Origin: Bacteroidales bacterium
GTDB lineage: Bacteria; Bacteroidota; Bacteroidia; Bacteroidales; UBA932
Direction of reading: 5' to 3'
Assembly: GCA_017561265.1 (NCBI GenBank)
Contig: JAFZDJ010000003.1
Span: 124,001 to 188,000 of the forward strand
DNA length: 64,000 nucleotides
Below, piece after piece: positions 17,354-26,892 of this stretch; position 1 is the first letter of the stretch, and each line of letters begins with the position of its first letter. The notes beneath the pieces are model-generated. The model saw nothing but the letters and a program-made list of their open reading frames with translations. It was not told the DNA's origin and searched no databases. The translations under genes were made by a program, and so were the position numbers.

Positions 17354-18753
17354 CCTTCCATATTATAAATTACTTCGATATTCTGTTCCCTGTGTATGAG
17401 TCTGATACGGACTCCCGGATATTTCTCTGCCAGATGATGAGCCAGATGCTCGGCACAATAGACGGAACGATGCTGGCCTCCTGTACAGCCGAAGCTGACC
17501 ATGAGGCTTGTGAATCCACGGCGTGAATATGTCTCGACATGAGGGTCGACCACTCCATAGACATGATCGAGGAAACCGCATATCTCTCCATCATCTTCCA
17601 GGAACCTGATGACTTCCATATCCCTGCCTGTCAGCTTCTTATATGGTTCATAGCGGCCCGGGTTATGGATCGAACGACAGTCGAATACATAGCCTCCGCC
17701 GTTTCCGGACATATCAGCAGGTATCCCCTTCTTATATGAAAAGCTGTACACTTTCACCTCAAGGCGACCATCATCAGCCGGAGATGCAAAACGAGGTAAG
17801 TCCACCATTTTGCTCAGAGTCCCGGTCAGGTACGGATAGTCTTCAGGAAGCTCTGCAAGAAGCTCCTTCAGATCAGACACGGCTTGAGGTATACATACTA
17901 TGAACGCCGCCTTGTTCTCTATCAAGCCGCGGAATCCATAGGCTCCAAGCACCTGCAATGTACGGAAAAGTCGGAACAGGCGCAGGCAGGAATCAAATTC
18001 ATTACGGTCTACTTCAACATATCCGGACAGAGCCTGAACATATGCATCCACCAGCCTTCCCTTCAGCCATTCAGGATACTTCGCCCTGGCCTGCCAGACA
18101 AATGAAGCCACATCATAATAAACCGGCCCACGCCGGCCACCCTGGAAATCGATGAACCATGGCTGTCCGTCCCGTATCATGACATTGCGGGCATTGAAGT
18201 CGCGATACATGAAGGCATCGCTCTCACATGCAAGAAGGTCATCTGCCAGCTTCTCGAAATCATCCTGAAGCAGAATCTCGTTGAATTCCACTCCTGAAGG
18301 CTTCAGAAAGCAGTATTTGAAATAGTTCAGATCGAACATGACCATCCTGCGGTCGAATGACGGCTGGGGATAGCAGACCGAGAAGTCGAGTCCTCGGGCC
18401 CCATCTATCTGGATTTTCGGAAGCAGGGCAATGGTTCTGCACAAAAGATCAGCAAGCTGACTGTCAGGCTTTATTCCTCCTTCCTTATGAGCAGCAGCAA
18501 CCCTGTCTGCAAGAAGTTCATTTCCAAGATCTTCCTGAACATACATCATTCCGTCAGGACTCACATCGAAAACCTCCGGAACAGGCAGTCCTTTGGACCG
18601 AAAATGTCTGGATAATGCTATGAAGGCCTCATTCTCCTTCATATCCGTCCCCACCACTCCCACACATGAGCGTCCGTTCATTTCAAGCCTGCAGTACCGT
18701 CGGTTACTTCCCGATCCGGTCAGCGGAGTCACATTTTTATACAATTCCTTCAT
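17350..18753 (-). CDS. Fusion of an AmgK-like sugar kinase and a RapZ C-terminal domain
   Basis: 467 residues from ATG 18753; the frame stays open further upstream but there overlaps the divergent pncB. Residues ~1-300 resemble the APH/choline kinase fold, with the catalytic loop YRDFNARNVM (about 183-192, Asp185, Asn190) and the metal-binding IDFQGG (Asp202). Residues ~330-465 match the RapZ C-terminal domain: YVFDCRSIHNPG, LTGRD, then FGCTGGQHRSVY (about 421-432) and RLIHRE. The N-terminal P-loop domain of true RapZ is absent. In E. coli this C-terminal domain senses glucosamine-6-phosphate, so here it may sense an amino-sugar phosphate. Coupled by ATGA to the MurU-like gene. Confidence 0.82.
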   Translation of the reverse strand: MKELYKNVTPLTGSGSNRRYCRLEMNGRSCVGVVGTDMKENEAFIALSRHFRSKGLPVPEVFDVSPDGMMYVQEDLGNELLADRVAAAHKEGGIKPDSQLADLLCRTIALLPKIQIDGARGLDFSVCYPQPSFDRRMVMFDLNYFKYCFLKPSGVEFNEILLQDDFEKLADDLLACESDAFMYRDFNARNVMIRDGQPWFIDFQGGRRGPVYYDVASFVWQARAKYPEWLKGRLVDAYVQALSGYVEVDRNEFDSCLRLFRLFRTLQVLGAYGFRGLIENKAAFIVCIPQAVSDLKELLAELPEDYPYLTGTLSKMVDLPRFASPADDGRLEVKVYSFSYKKGIPADMSGNGGGYVFDCRSIHNPGRYEPYKKLTGRDMEVIRFLEDDGEICGFLDHVYGVVDPHVETYSRRGFTSLMVSFGCTGGQHRSVYCAEHLAHHLAEKYPGVRIRLIHREQNIEVIYNMEG

Positions 18754-18774
18754 CTTTAAGGACAATAATCTCAA

Positions 18775-18782
18775 CAAAAATA
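18775..18782 (-). promoter_or_regulatory. -7 box (TATTTTTG) of the kinase-RapZ operon
   Basis: It matches TAnnTTTG on the minus strand, with the G 22 nt before ATG 18753. This supports that start and excludes the longer reading frame. Confidence 0.6.
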
Positions 18783-18815
18783 CGAATTTACGGAATAAGT
18801 TCACACAAAAAAGAT

Positions 18816-18823
18816 TACATTTG
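18816..18823 (+). promoter_or_regulatory. -7 box (TACATTTG) of pncB
   Basis: It matches TAnnTTTG with the G 24 nt before the pncB start. It is divergent from the kinase-RapZ promoter 33 nt away. Confidence 0.6.
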
Positions 18824-18846
18824 TATGATTTAAAAATATCAAAGAA

Positions 18847-20331
18847 ATGCTTAATCACGCATATTGTTCGGACAAATACCAGTATACAATGGGAAAGTCC
18901 TTTTATGACAGCGGAATGAAGGATCAGACCGCCATCTTTAACCTCTTCTACAGAAAAGCCCCTGAAAACAACAACTGGGCGGTAGTCAGCGGTACTGAGG
19001 AAGTCATAGAAATGGTGGAGAACCTCGGAAACATGGATCCTGGCTTCTTCGAGAAGTTCCTTCCGGGAGACGAATACGCAGAATTCAGAGGCTATCTTTC
19101 CGCCATGAAGTTCACAGGAACCATATATGCCATGCGTGAAGGTGAAATCGTATTCCCGAACCAGCCGATAATCATTGTAGAAGGTCCTCTTATCGAGGCT
19201 CAGGTACTTGAGACCCCCATGCTCTGCATAATGAACCATCAGATGGCTGTAGCAACCAAGGCATCAAGAGTATGCAGGGCTACAAACCGCCCGGTGAGCG
19301 AATTCGGATCGAGAAGGGCACATGGCCCATGGGCTGCGACATACGGAGCAAAGGCTGCCGTAATAGCAGGATGCGCCAGCACATCAAACATCCTTGCAGG
19401 AGCCATGTTCGACTATGGTTCGACAGGAACAATGGCTCACAGCTTCGTGACTGCATTCGGAAGCAGCGTGACCGGTGAGTACAAGGCATTCGACACATAC
19501 ATCAAGACACATAAGGACGAATCCATAATCCTTCTCATCGACACATACGACACCCTCAAGTGCGGAGTCCTCAACGCTATCAAGGCATATAAGGACAATG
19601 GAATCGACGACTCATATGCCCCGGGCTATGGTGTAAGGCTCGACAGCGGTGACCTGGCCTACCTTTCAATAGAGTGCCGCCGCATACTTGACGAGCACGG
19701 ACTGACTAAGTGTAAGATATTCGCAACCAATTCATTGGATGAATATCTGATCACAGACCTCGAAAGGCAGGGAGCCTGCATCGATTCATACGGAGTCGGT
19801 GATGCAATCGCAACCAGCAAGGCAGCTCCATGCTTCGGCAATGTGTACAAGCTCGTCCAGATTGACGGAGAGCCTGTACTGAAACGTTCGGAGGACAAGA
19901 TAAAGCTGATCAATCCCGGCTACCAGATCACATACAGGATAATGGTGAACGACCCGTCAAAGGGAGAGATATTCAAGGTGGACGTGACATGTCTGAGAGG
20001 TGACGAGCTCAGCAGGAAGATCGAGGCCGGTGAGGAATTCACAGTATGCGACGAGTACGACCGCTACAAGACCAAGACTTTTGCAGCAGGAGAATACACA
20101 GCCTTGACCATGCAGCATAAGGTGATCGAGAACGGAAAGAGATGCGCTCCGAAGCACAGTCTGATGGAAAAGAAGGAATATTACAATCAGACTCTCATGC
20201 ATTTCAGCCCTAGCGAGCGCCGTCTGATCAACCCTCATTATTACAAGGTCGACATATCTGACGACCTCTACAACCTCAAGATGGGCATCATCAACAGGAT
20301 CGTGACAGAAATCAGGAACTTCAAGATGTAA
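18847..20331 (+). CDS. pncB: Nicotinate phosphoribosyltransferase
   Basis: 494 residues. It converts nicotinate and PRPP to nicotinate mononucleotide in NAD salvage. Seen: SGTEEVIEMVENL near the N-terminus, FPNQPIIIVEGPL, SEFGSRRAHGP (the conserved His-containing substrate region), GTMAHSFV, LLIDTYDT, VRLDSGDL and FATNSLDEY. The length fits the longer bacterial subgroup. A promoter box is correctly placed for the first ATG. The nicotinamidase gene follows 4 nt after its stop, completing the two-step salvage from nicotinamide. Confidence 0.93.
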   Translation: MLNHAYCSDKYQYTMGKSFYDSGMKDQTAIFNLFYRKAPENNNWAVVSGTEEVIEMVENLGNMDPGFFEKFLPGDEYAEFRGYLSAMKFTGTIYAMREGEIVFPNQPIIIVEGPLIEAQVLETPMLCIMNHQMAVATKASRVCRATNRPVSEFGSRRAHGPWAATYGAKAAVIAGCASTSNILAGAMFDYGSTGTMAHSFVTAFGSSVTGEYKAFDTYIKTHKDESIILLIDTYDTLKCGVLNAIKAYKDNGIDDSYAPGYGVRLDSGDLAYLSIECRRILDEHGLTKCKIFATNSLDEYLITDLERQGACIDSYGVGDAIATSKAAPCFGNVYKLVQIDGEPVLKRSEDKIKLINPGYQITYRIMVNDPSKGEIFKVDVTCLRGDELSRKIEAGEEFTVCDEYDRYKTKTFAAGEYTALTMQHKVIENGKRCAPKHSLMEKKEYYNQTLMHFSPSERRLINPHYYKVDISDDLYNLKMGIINRIVTEIRNFKM

Positions 20332-20335
20332 TGAT

Positions 20336-20923
20336 ATGAAGAACAATGCTTTGGTAATAGTGGACATGCTTTACGACTTCATAGATGGAAGTCTTGCATG
20401 CGCAAATGCGGAAGAGGCTGTAAAGCAGACTCTCGGATACATCGACTCCCAGACATCAGGACAAGGGGGCGAGGAACATGAGATACTGGACACCTTCCCT
20501 ATCCTCTTCATACGTGACCATCACCCTGCCGATCATTCTTCGTTCAAGGAATATGGAGGCATCTGGCCCGCCCACTGCGTAGCCGGCACTCATGGAGGTG
20601 AGATACACAGTCTGCTCAAGCCTTATGCAAAAGAAGAACTGACATTTGACAAAGGCTGCGACAGGACAGTCGAACAGTATTCAGGATTCGAAGGCATAAA
20701 CAACGCGGAACAATCCCTCGGAGAAGTACTTGAGCTTCTTGACACAACTGACGTATACGTATGCGGAATTGCCACAGAATACTGCGTCCGCAACACATGC
20801 GAAGACCTGCTGAAGGCAGGCTTCAGGGTACATCTTCTCAAGGAATGTCTGGCATATGTCGATCACGATGGCCACGTAAAGGCACTTGAGGAAATGGCAG
20901 CAAAAGGCATAAGTATTGAATAA
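20336..20923 (+). CDS. pncA: Nicotinamidase
   Basis: 195 residues of the isochorismatase-like hydrolase fold. The catalytic triad residues can be placed: Asp10 (VIVDMLYDF), Lys106 (TFDKG) and Cys150 (GIATEYCV). Metal ligands lie in RDHHPADHSSF (about 60-70) and WPAHC. It deamidates nicotinamide to nicotinate, the substrate of the adjacent pncB product. The 4-nt spacing to pncB implies one transcript. Confidence 0.93.
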   Translation: MKNNALVIVDMLYDFIDGSLACANAEEAVKQTLGYIDSQTSGQGGEEHEILDTFPILFIRDHHPADHSSFKEYGGIWPAHCVAGTHGGEIHSLLKPYAKEELTFDKGCDRTVEQYSGFEGINNAEQSLGEVLELLDTTDVYVCGIATEYCVRNTCEDLLKAGFRVHLLKECLAYVDHDGHVKALEEMAAKGISIE

Positions 20924-20937
20924 TCAATATTTTTTCG

Positions 20938-20945
20938 TACCTTTG
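20938..20945 (+). promoter_or_regulatory. -7 box (TACCTTTG) of the porin gene
   Basis: It matches TAnnTTTG. Distance to ATG 20956 is 11 nt and to ATG 20968 is 23 nt; the second matches the spacing of other genes here, so this site decides the start. It lies 15 nt past the pncA stop. Confidence 0.6.
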
Positions 20946-20967
20946 CCGTCTTGTTATGAAGAATTTT

Positions 20968-23682
20968 ATGGCAAAAATATGGGTACCGACCCTGCTTGTG
21001 ATGCTGGCGGCTGTGCAGTCGTTCGGCATTGACGCACACAGGGCTGCAAGGATTTTCGGCCTTGCAGACACCCTCGTACTCACCCGTCTGGACGACACGA
21101 CGGAGGTTTCAGACCCAGCCATAGACAGTCTTCACAGCATGGACAGTCTGCGTCCGGAAAGCGTTCAGACTGATAGCGTCATTCTGTCTGCCCGTGACAC
21201 GATACAGGTTCCGGAAGACCTTAAGGAAAGCGATCCTTTCTTCTATAAATATTACATTGCCGTAAAGGATTCTGTGACAAGAATGCAGGTGCGTGATTCG
21301 CTGATCACTGCCGGAGACACTCTTGAGCTTCAGAAGCTTGACTCACTCTACATAAAGGACTCTACAGAGGTAGCGGAGGCCAAATATGCAGCATGGTATG
21401 CATCACTCAGCAGACGTGAACGGAAAAAACATGATGCAGAGAAGAAGCTTCCTGAGCTCATTGCTGCAGCCAACCGCAAGATAGAAAGAAAGGACAGCAT
21501 CAAAGCTTACAGGGACAGCGTAATAGAGGCTACGCCACGTATCCTCAGCACATATGCCTTCCCGGACTCGATGCATTACAAGAGAATCGTCACATGGAAG
21601 CATGAGAGGCATTTCCATGACATCGAGGATCTCAGAGACCAGTCTGCCGACTCTTCATTCAACTACAACTTCCATGATTATCCTTTCTACAAGAAGGATG
21701 TGAACGCCACATGGCTCGGAGTTGTGGGATCTCCTGTCCAGCTTTACGACTTCTTCAAAAGGGAGGATATCGAGAACGCGATCTTCTATTCTCCATACCA
21801 GCTTTATTCGTATACTCCGGAAAATCTGCCTCAGTTCAACACAAAGACTCCGTCAACAGAGCTGGCATATTGGGGTACCCTCTTCGCCAACAAGGAGAAG
21901 GAGGAATCCAACATCAGGATCCGCACGACTCAGAACATCACACCTAATCTCAACTTCATGCTTGAGTACCATCGTTTCGGAAGCAACGGTATGTTGAGAA
22001 GGGAGGATACTGACAACAGGACCGTTGTAGCTGCAGCCAATTATCTCGGAGAGAGATATCTCATGCACACGGGCTACATCTACGACAGGATAGAAAGGAG
22101 TGAGAACGGCGGTCTCGTAGAGTCGAAATGGATACGTGACACGACCGTCGACTCCCGAGAAATTGATGTATATCTGCAGGATGCAAGCAACCGTCTGAAG
22201 AGAAACACGCTTTTCCTCGACCAGACATACAGAATTCCGTTCACATTCCTCGATAAGGAATACCGTGCCGAGAAAAAGGCTGAGAAAGAACGTAAGGCCG
22301 AGCGTGACAGCATCATGGCCACCGGAGATTCGCTTGCAATAGCTGCATATAAAGAGAAAGAGGTCGCACTCAATGCTCTGGCAGAAGCCGAAGCAGCCGA
22401 GGGTGACACCATCAAGACAGATATCACTACTGCGTTCATCGGTCACAGCAGCGAATACTCTGTGTTCAGAAAGACCTATCAGGACAAGATTACCGACAAT
22501 CTGGGCAAAGAGTTCTTCAATGACAGATTCTATATAAATCCGACGACCAGCATGGACTCCTTGAGGGTCATGAAGTTCGAGAACAGATTCTTCATAAGAC
22601 TTCAGCCATGGAAGGAGGACGGAATCGTATCAAAGCTTGATGTGGGAATAGGCGACAAGCTGGCCAATTACTTCAGCTTCAGACCGGAAGATTATATAAC
22701 AGGAAAAAGCAATGTACTCCAGAACTCCGCATATGTTTATGCAGGAGCACAGGGTCAGTACAGAAAATACATGGAATGGAACGCCTTCGGAAAGTACAGT
22801 TTCGCAGGTTACGAGGTCAATGACTTCACAATCAATGCGAACATGACATTCAAGGCCTACCCATTCAGAAAGGACAGGCAGAGTCCGCTCCAGCTCGATG
22901 CACATTTCGAGACAAGCCTCAAGGAGCCGGATTACTACCAGCAGCATCTGTACACAAACCATTACAGATGGGACAACGACTTCGGCAAGATATCCACCAC
23001 AAAGGCAGAGGCCTCACTGTCTGTCCCAAGGTGGAAACTGGATGCCTCATTCGGTTATGCCTTGCTGAGCAACAACATATATTACGACACACTCGGCATT
23101 GTGCGACAGAACACCAAGCCTATGAGTGTCATGACCGCATCACTTGGAAAGGAGTTCCAGTTCTGGAAATTCCATCTTGACAACAGACTGCTGTTCCAGC
23201 TTTCATCGAACAGCGAGGTGATGCCGCTTCCGCTTCTTGCACTCAATCTCAGATACTATTTCGAATTCGACGTAGTAAAGAATGCAATGAGGATGCAGAT
23301 CGGAGCAAACGGAACCTTCACGACAAAATGGTATGCACCAGCATACAACCCGGTACTTGGAGTGTTCCATAACCAGAATAAGGAAGAATACGGAAACTGC
23401 CCGTATATTGACCTTTTCGTGAATGTACAGTGGAAGAGGGTGAGTGTATTCCTTAAAGCGATCAACATGAATATGGGCTGGCCTGACGAGTCGGCCGACT
23501 ACTTCACTGCAGCGGGTTACATAGCCCCTCAGAGGACATTCAAGATCGGAATCACATGGCCGTTCCATGTATTGCCGGGTAAACAGACAACCAGTGCGAG
23601 CGGAAGCCAGACCGCGGGAGGCGGTGACAGGATAGGCTCCGGCCAGTCGTCAGGAGGAACAAGACGCCAGACGGGCAGGTAG
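20968..23682 (+). CDS. 'Putative porin' family outer-membrane protein
   Basis: 904 residues from ATG 20968 (908 from 20956). Signal peptide VPTLLVMLAAVQSFG. A charged Ser/Asp/Lys-rich region follows (to about residue 200, many S-L, D-S and R-K pairs), then a long alternating-strand barrel rich in Tyr, Phe and Trp, with a charged insert at about residues 425-485 (KKAEKERKAERDS). It closes with FKIGITWPFHV and a polar glycine/serine tail. This corresponds to the ~700-900-residue Bacteroidetes 'putative porin' family; transported substrates are unknown. The gene directly follows NAD salvage but has its own promoter. Confidence 0.8.
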   Translation: MAKIWVPTLLVMLAAVQSFGIDAHRAARIFGLADTLVLTRLDDTTEVSDPAIDSLHSMDSLRPESVQTDSVILSARDTIQVPEDLKESDPFFYKYYIAVKDSVTRMQVRDSLITAGDTLELQKLDSLYIKDSTEVAEAKYAAWYASLSRRERKKHDAEKKLPELIAAANRKIERKDSIKAYRDSVIEATPRILSTYAFPDSMHYKRIVTWKHERHFHDIEDLRDQSADSSFNYNFHDYPFYKKDVNATWLGVVGSPVQLYDFFKREDIENAIFYSPYQLYSYTPENLPQFNTKTPSTELAYWGTLFANKEKEESNIRIRTTQNITPNLNFMLEYHRFGSNGMLRREDTDNRTVVAAANYLGERYLMHTGYIYDRIERSENGGLVESKWIRDTTVDSREIDVYLQDASNRLKRNTLFLDQTYRIPFTFLDKEYRAEKKAEKERKAERDSIMATGDSLAIAAYKEKEVALNALAEAEAAEGDTIKTDITTAFIGHSSEYSVFRKTYQDKITDNLGKEFFNDRFYINPTTSMDSLRVMKFENRFFIRLQPWKEDGIVSKLDVGIGDKLANYFSFRPEDYITGKSNVLQNSAYVYAGAQGQYRKYMEWNAFGKYSFAGYEVNDFTINANMTFKAYPFRKDRQSPLQLDAHFETSLKEPDYYQQHLYTNHYRWDNDFGKISTTKAEASLSVPRWKLDASFGYALLSNNIYYDTLGIVRQNTKPMSVMTASLGKEFQFWKFHLDNRLLFQLSSNSEVMPLPLLALNLRYYFEFDVVKNAMRMQIGANGTFTTKWYAPAYNPVLGVFHNQNKEEYGNCPYIDLFVNVQWKRVSVFLKAINMNMGWPDESADYFTAAGYIAPQRTFKIGITWPFHVLPGKQTTSASGSQTAGGGDRIGSGQSSGGTRRQTGR

Positions 23683-23700
23683 CACATAAAGTAGTGTAAA

Positions 23701-24771
23701 ATGAAGTTTACTGAAAAAAGAAAAAGAAGAGTTAGAAATGTCATCATCTGCTTGATCATGATCTGCATGACTCCGATTCTCGAAAAGGGAAGAACGATCA
23801 ACGGAGCAAGTTCGACAGATGTATTTGCAGGAACAGAAATCGTATGCGCAATTGATTTGTGCGACGACATGTACGGCAGCCACGGTCTGGAGACAGGATT
23901 CAACTATCAGATGATCAACAGGTTTGCCGCAGACAACAGATGCGACGTAAAGATCGTTTCAGCATCCAGAAACGAAAACTGGCTTGATTCGCTCAAGCAG
24001 GGTACGGTAGACATAGTCATAATGCATGACGAAGAAGCGGGCACAGAAGACGGCATCAACCTTTCAAGAAATATCGATGATTGCACAATCTGGGCAGTGA
24101 AGGAAGAAGCTCAGCTCAAGCAGGTGAATTCATGGATAAGCCATATCACTTCGCATGAATACTATCATGATGCCAAGAAAGCATACAAAGGTTCATTCAA
24201 TCCGCTGAAAAAGGCGGAAAGAGGCATCAGAACCAGAACCATCAGTCCTTACGACAGTATAATAAAGGAGTATGCAAAGGAACTGGGATGGGACTGGAGA
24301 ATGCTTGCAGCCGTTATCTATCAGGAATCGAAGTTCTCTATCAATTCACGTTCACATAGAGGCGCACAGGGTCTTATGCAGGTGATGCCTCAGACAGCCA
24401 GCTATTACAAGGTGGAGGATCTTCTGAATCCGGAGCAGAACATCAAGGCCGGAACAAGTCATCTGAAAAGGCTTCAGAGACTCTACTCAAAATGTGAAAT
24501 GGAAGGAATCGAGCGCGTGAAATTCACTCTTGCAGCATACAATGCGGGCGAAGGCAGGATAGCAGATTGCAGAAATTTTGCAGCTTCACGTCAGATGGAC
24601 AGCAACAGCTGGGAGGACATCGTCAGCCTCATACCTCTGATGAGGGAGGATTCCATCCTTGAAGAAGAGTCGGTAAAGCTAGGAAAGTTCTATGGATACG
24701 AGACCATAGCATATATCGACAGCATCATGGCACTCTACAACGCATTCTGCACAATCTGTCCGGAAGCGTAA
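23701..24771 (+). CDS. MltF-like lytic transglycosylase
   Basis: 356 residues. An N-terminal membrane segment or signal (about 11-28) is followed by a shortened solute-binding-protein-like region (about 45-140, VDIVIMHDEE), then a GH23/SLT domain (about 180-340). Catalytic Glu is about 209 in VIYQESKF; SRSHRGAQGLMQVMP and AYNAGEGRI are also present. It cuts the glycan strands of peptidoglycan with 1,6-anhydro product formation. The architecture is MltF-like, but the binding domain is about half normal size. The gene ends exactly where the convergent permease gene ends. Confidence 0.88.
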   Translation: MKFTEKRKRRVRNVIICLIMICMTPILEKGRTINGASSTDVFAGTEIVCAIDLCDDMYGSHGLETGFNYQMINRFAADNRCDVKIVSASRNENWLDSLKQGTVDIVIMHDEEAGTEDGINLSRNIDDCTIWAVKEEAQLKQVNSWISHITSHEYYHDAKKAYKGSFNPLKKAERGIRTRTISPYDSIIKEYAKELGWDWRMLAAVIYQESKFSINSRSHRGAQGLMQVMPQTASYYKVEDLLNPEQNIKAGTSHLKRLQRLYSKCEMEGIERVKFTLAAYNAGEGRIADCRNFAASRQMDSNSWEDIVSLIPLMREDSILEEESVKLGKFYGYETIAYIDSIMALYNAFCTICPEA

Positions 24772-25959
24772 TCACCTTACTCTTACTGTCTCTGCCGGAT
24801 CGACCTTGGATATGAACAGGCAAGGAATCAGCAGAAGGAGCATGATCGCGACGAACGTAATCAAGTCAGCAGTAAGAATCATTCCAAGGTCAGGACTCAC
24901 AGGTACATATGACACAAAATAATTCTCAGGATCAAGCCTGAGGACATGTGTCGTATTCTGTATCACGCAGAATAAAAGTGCAACGATATTTCCTATGGCC
25001 ATACCTTTAAGGACAAGAACTGCAGAACAAGACAGGAAGACCTTTGATATAGACCTGTCAGTCATACCCAGTGACTTCAGAAGTCCTATAGTGGAAATAT
25101 TTTCAAAAAGCATTATAAGCAGGCCCGATATCATATTGAAACCTGCGACGATGGTCATCAGAATGAGGATGAACACGACATTGAAGTCGATAAGGTCAAG
25201 CCAGTCAAAGAGCTGAGGATACCTGGAAACAGATGAAAGAGCTATCACAGGCGCATCATCTTCAGAGGAATAAGAATTCACAAGTACTCCTATTTCCGAT
25301 GCTGCATCCTCCACAGCTGCCTCTTCTGCATCGTCCATGATGATCTCGACAGCAGATACCTGACCGGCATCCCATCCATTGACCCTCTGTATATCGGAGA
25401 TATCTGCATATACGACAAGTCTGTCATCAGTCTCGATCATGGCATCATAGACTGATACCACATTGAACTGCCTGGCCTTGACATTCTCGCCGACAAAATA
25501 TGCAAGCATCCTGTCTCCGGATTTCAGTCCGGAAATCTCTGCAAGCCGGGAAGGTATGGACACAGGAAGAGCTATGGAATCATAAGCATGCACATCGGAC
25601 ATGAAGCCAGCATCCTCCGGTATACCTTTAACCAGTATTCCATGAATATTATCGTCATTCTTCACTATACCTGCACGATATACCACAGGCACGATGCTCT
25701 GCACTCCCTCGACGTCACTGATATATGGCATGTATGAAGCATCGGCATCAACCGGCGAGCTTCCGTCCAGAACATTCATGGACGGAGGGGTAAGCTGTAT
25801 GTCTCCGGACATCATTGAGATTCCGGAGCGTATCTCACTACGGAATCCCGCAGATACAGATACTGCTACTATGATAACAAGAAAGCTGACCGCAATGGAA
25901 ACCATCGCGATCCTGCCCTTGAAACGCAGCCTGCCGGCTATGAAGAGTGAAGCATCCAT
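24772..25959 (-). CDS. FtsX-family ABC transporter permease, LolC/LolE-like
   Basis: 395 residues with a membrane segment at about 19-39 (RIAMVSIAVSFLVIIVAVSVSAGF), a large periplasmic domain (about 45-250) and three C-terminal membrane segments (about 265-390). This is the MacB/LolE fold, and the start resembles LolC/E (FIAGRLRFKGR). Lol permeases extract lipoproteins for the outer membrane. No ATPase gene is adjacent; one would have to lie elsewhere. It is the last gene of the minus-strand operon that starts at pyrE, 3 nt after the TPR gene. Confidence 0.78.
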   Translation of the reverse strand: MDASLFIAGRLRFKGRIAMVSIAVSFLVIIVAVSVSAGFRSEIRSGISMMSGDIQLTPPSMNVLDGSSPVDADASYMPYISDVEGVQSIVPVVYRAGIVKNDDNIHGILVKGIPEDAGFMSDVHAYDSIALPVSIPSRLAEISGLKSGDRMLAYFVGENVKARQFNVVSVYDAMIETDDRLVVYADISDIQRVNGWDAGQVSAVEIIMDDAEEAAVEDAASEIGVLVNSYSSEDDAPVIALSSVSRYPQLFDWLDLIDFNVVFILILMTIVAGFNMISGLLIMLFENISTIGLLKSLGMTDRSISKVFLSCSAVLVLKGMAIGNIVALLFCVIQNTTHVLRLDPENYFVSYVPVSPDLGMILTADLITFVAIMLLLLIPCLFISKVDPAETVRVR

Positions 25960-25962
25960 GAA

Positions 25963-26892
25963 CTATCTTGCTTTCATGGCATCGAGTCTTGCCTGAGCCT
26001 GTATCCTCTCTGTCTCAGAACCATGCTTGGCAATCAGAGTCAGATACTTCTTTTCCAGCTTAAGATTCTTCATCCTTCTGGCCGCAAGCATGCCGTTCTG
26101 AGCTGCAGTATAATCATCAGGATGCTTCTTAAGCACCTTGTCATAATATTTCAGAGCCGTCTTATACTCCTTCTTCACAAGATAGTATGAACCTATGTTG
26201 TTGATAAAGCCTGCATTGTCAGGAAAAATCCTGTTCATCTGCTGGGAAAGGCTCAGGAAGGCCTCATACGATGCATCGCTTCCGATTGTGTAGAAACTAT
26301 AGCAGTATTCCTGCATGGCATCCGCAAAAAAGGCTGCATCAGTCTTCTCCCCCTCATAGTCCCAGACCGATCCCCTTGCCATATTTTCTTCAACAAGCCT
26401 ATGAAGATATGCAAGAGCCATATCCGGACTCTCCTTTTCATATGCTATGTATGCATTAGCCTTGAGGAAACGTAAGTCAAGTCTGTCAGGCCATGCAGCC
26501 ACGGCCTTGTCTGCCGCCTTCACCGCAAGACCATAAAGTTCATCATCAAAGACATTCTCCTGGAAATAGAACACATCATTACCCAGACTGTCCTTCAGAG
26601 TAAGGATAGGCTCCATGCCTAGATACTTCCTGCTGTTCTTCTGGACCACCTGCGCAGTCTGAGCCTTTGTGAAATAATATGTGAACTTTCCCAGAAGCAT
26701 CTTGGCATTGGTCGAATCCACCTGGCTCCAACCGTTCAGAACAGTCTCCACGCCTATACCATCTGCCCCTACTCTGGAAACAAGCATATCATATCTCTGC
26801 TCATACCTCTGCGAATCAGTCTGAGCATAAGCCGTTGCAAGACTCGTAAAGGCAACAGCCATAAATAAGAGTATTCTCTTCATCACTATCAT
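25963..26892 (-). CDS. Secreted tetratricopeptide-repeat protein
   Basis: 309 residues. Signal peptide MKRILLFMAVAFTSLATAYAQ preceded by a short MIV extension. Later TPR-like units are seen (YYLVKKEYKTALKYYDKVLKKHPDDYTA and helices around LDLRFLKANAYIAYEKESPDMALAYL). The start overlaps the upstream methyltransferase stop by 4 nt (ATGA); ATG 26883 is an alternative. It is probably periplasmic, and may act as a scaffold. The operon also encodes the adjacent LolC/E-like permease, which might be a partner, but nothing in the sequence proves this. Confidence 0.72.
   Translation of the reverse strand: MIVMKRILLFMAVAFTSLATAYAQTDSQRYEQRYDMLVSRVGADGIGVETVLNGWSQVDSTNAKMLLGKFTYYFTKAQTAQVVQKNSRKYLGMEPILTLKDSLGNDVFYFQENVFDDELYGLAVKAADKAVAAWPDRLDLRFLKANAYIAYEKESPDMALAYLHRLVEENMARGSVWDYEGEKTDAAFFADAMQEYCYSFYTIGSDASYEAFLSLSQQMNRIFPDNAGFINNIGSYYLVKKEYKTALKYYDKVLKKHPDDYTAAQNGMLAARRMKNLKLEKKYLTLIAKHGSETERIQAQARLDAMKAR

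Noticed and set aside
18754..19239. Open N-terminal extension of the kinase-RapZ frame over the pncB gene
   Set aside because: It overlaps the divergent pncB coding region and both promoters, and the extra residues have no domain similarity.
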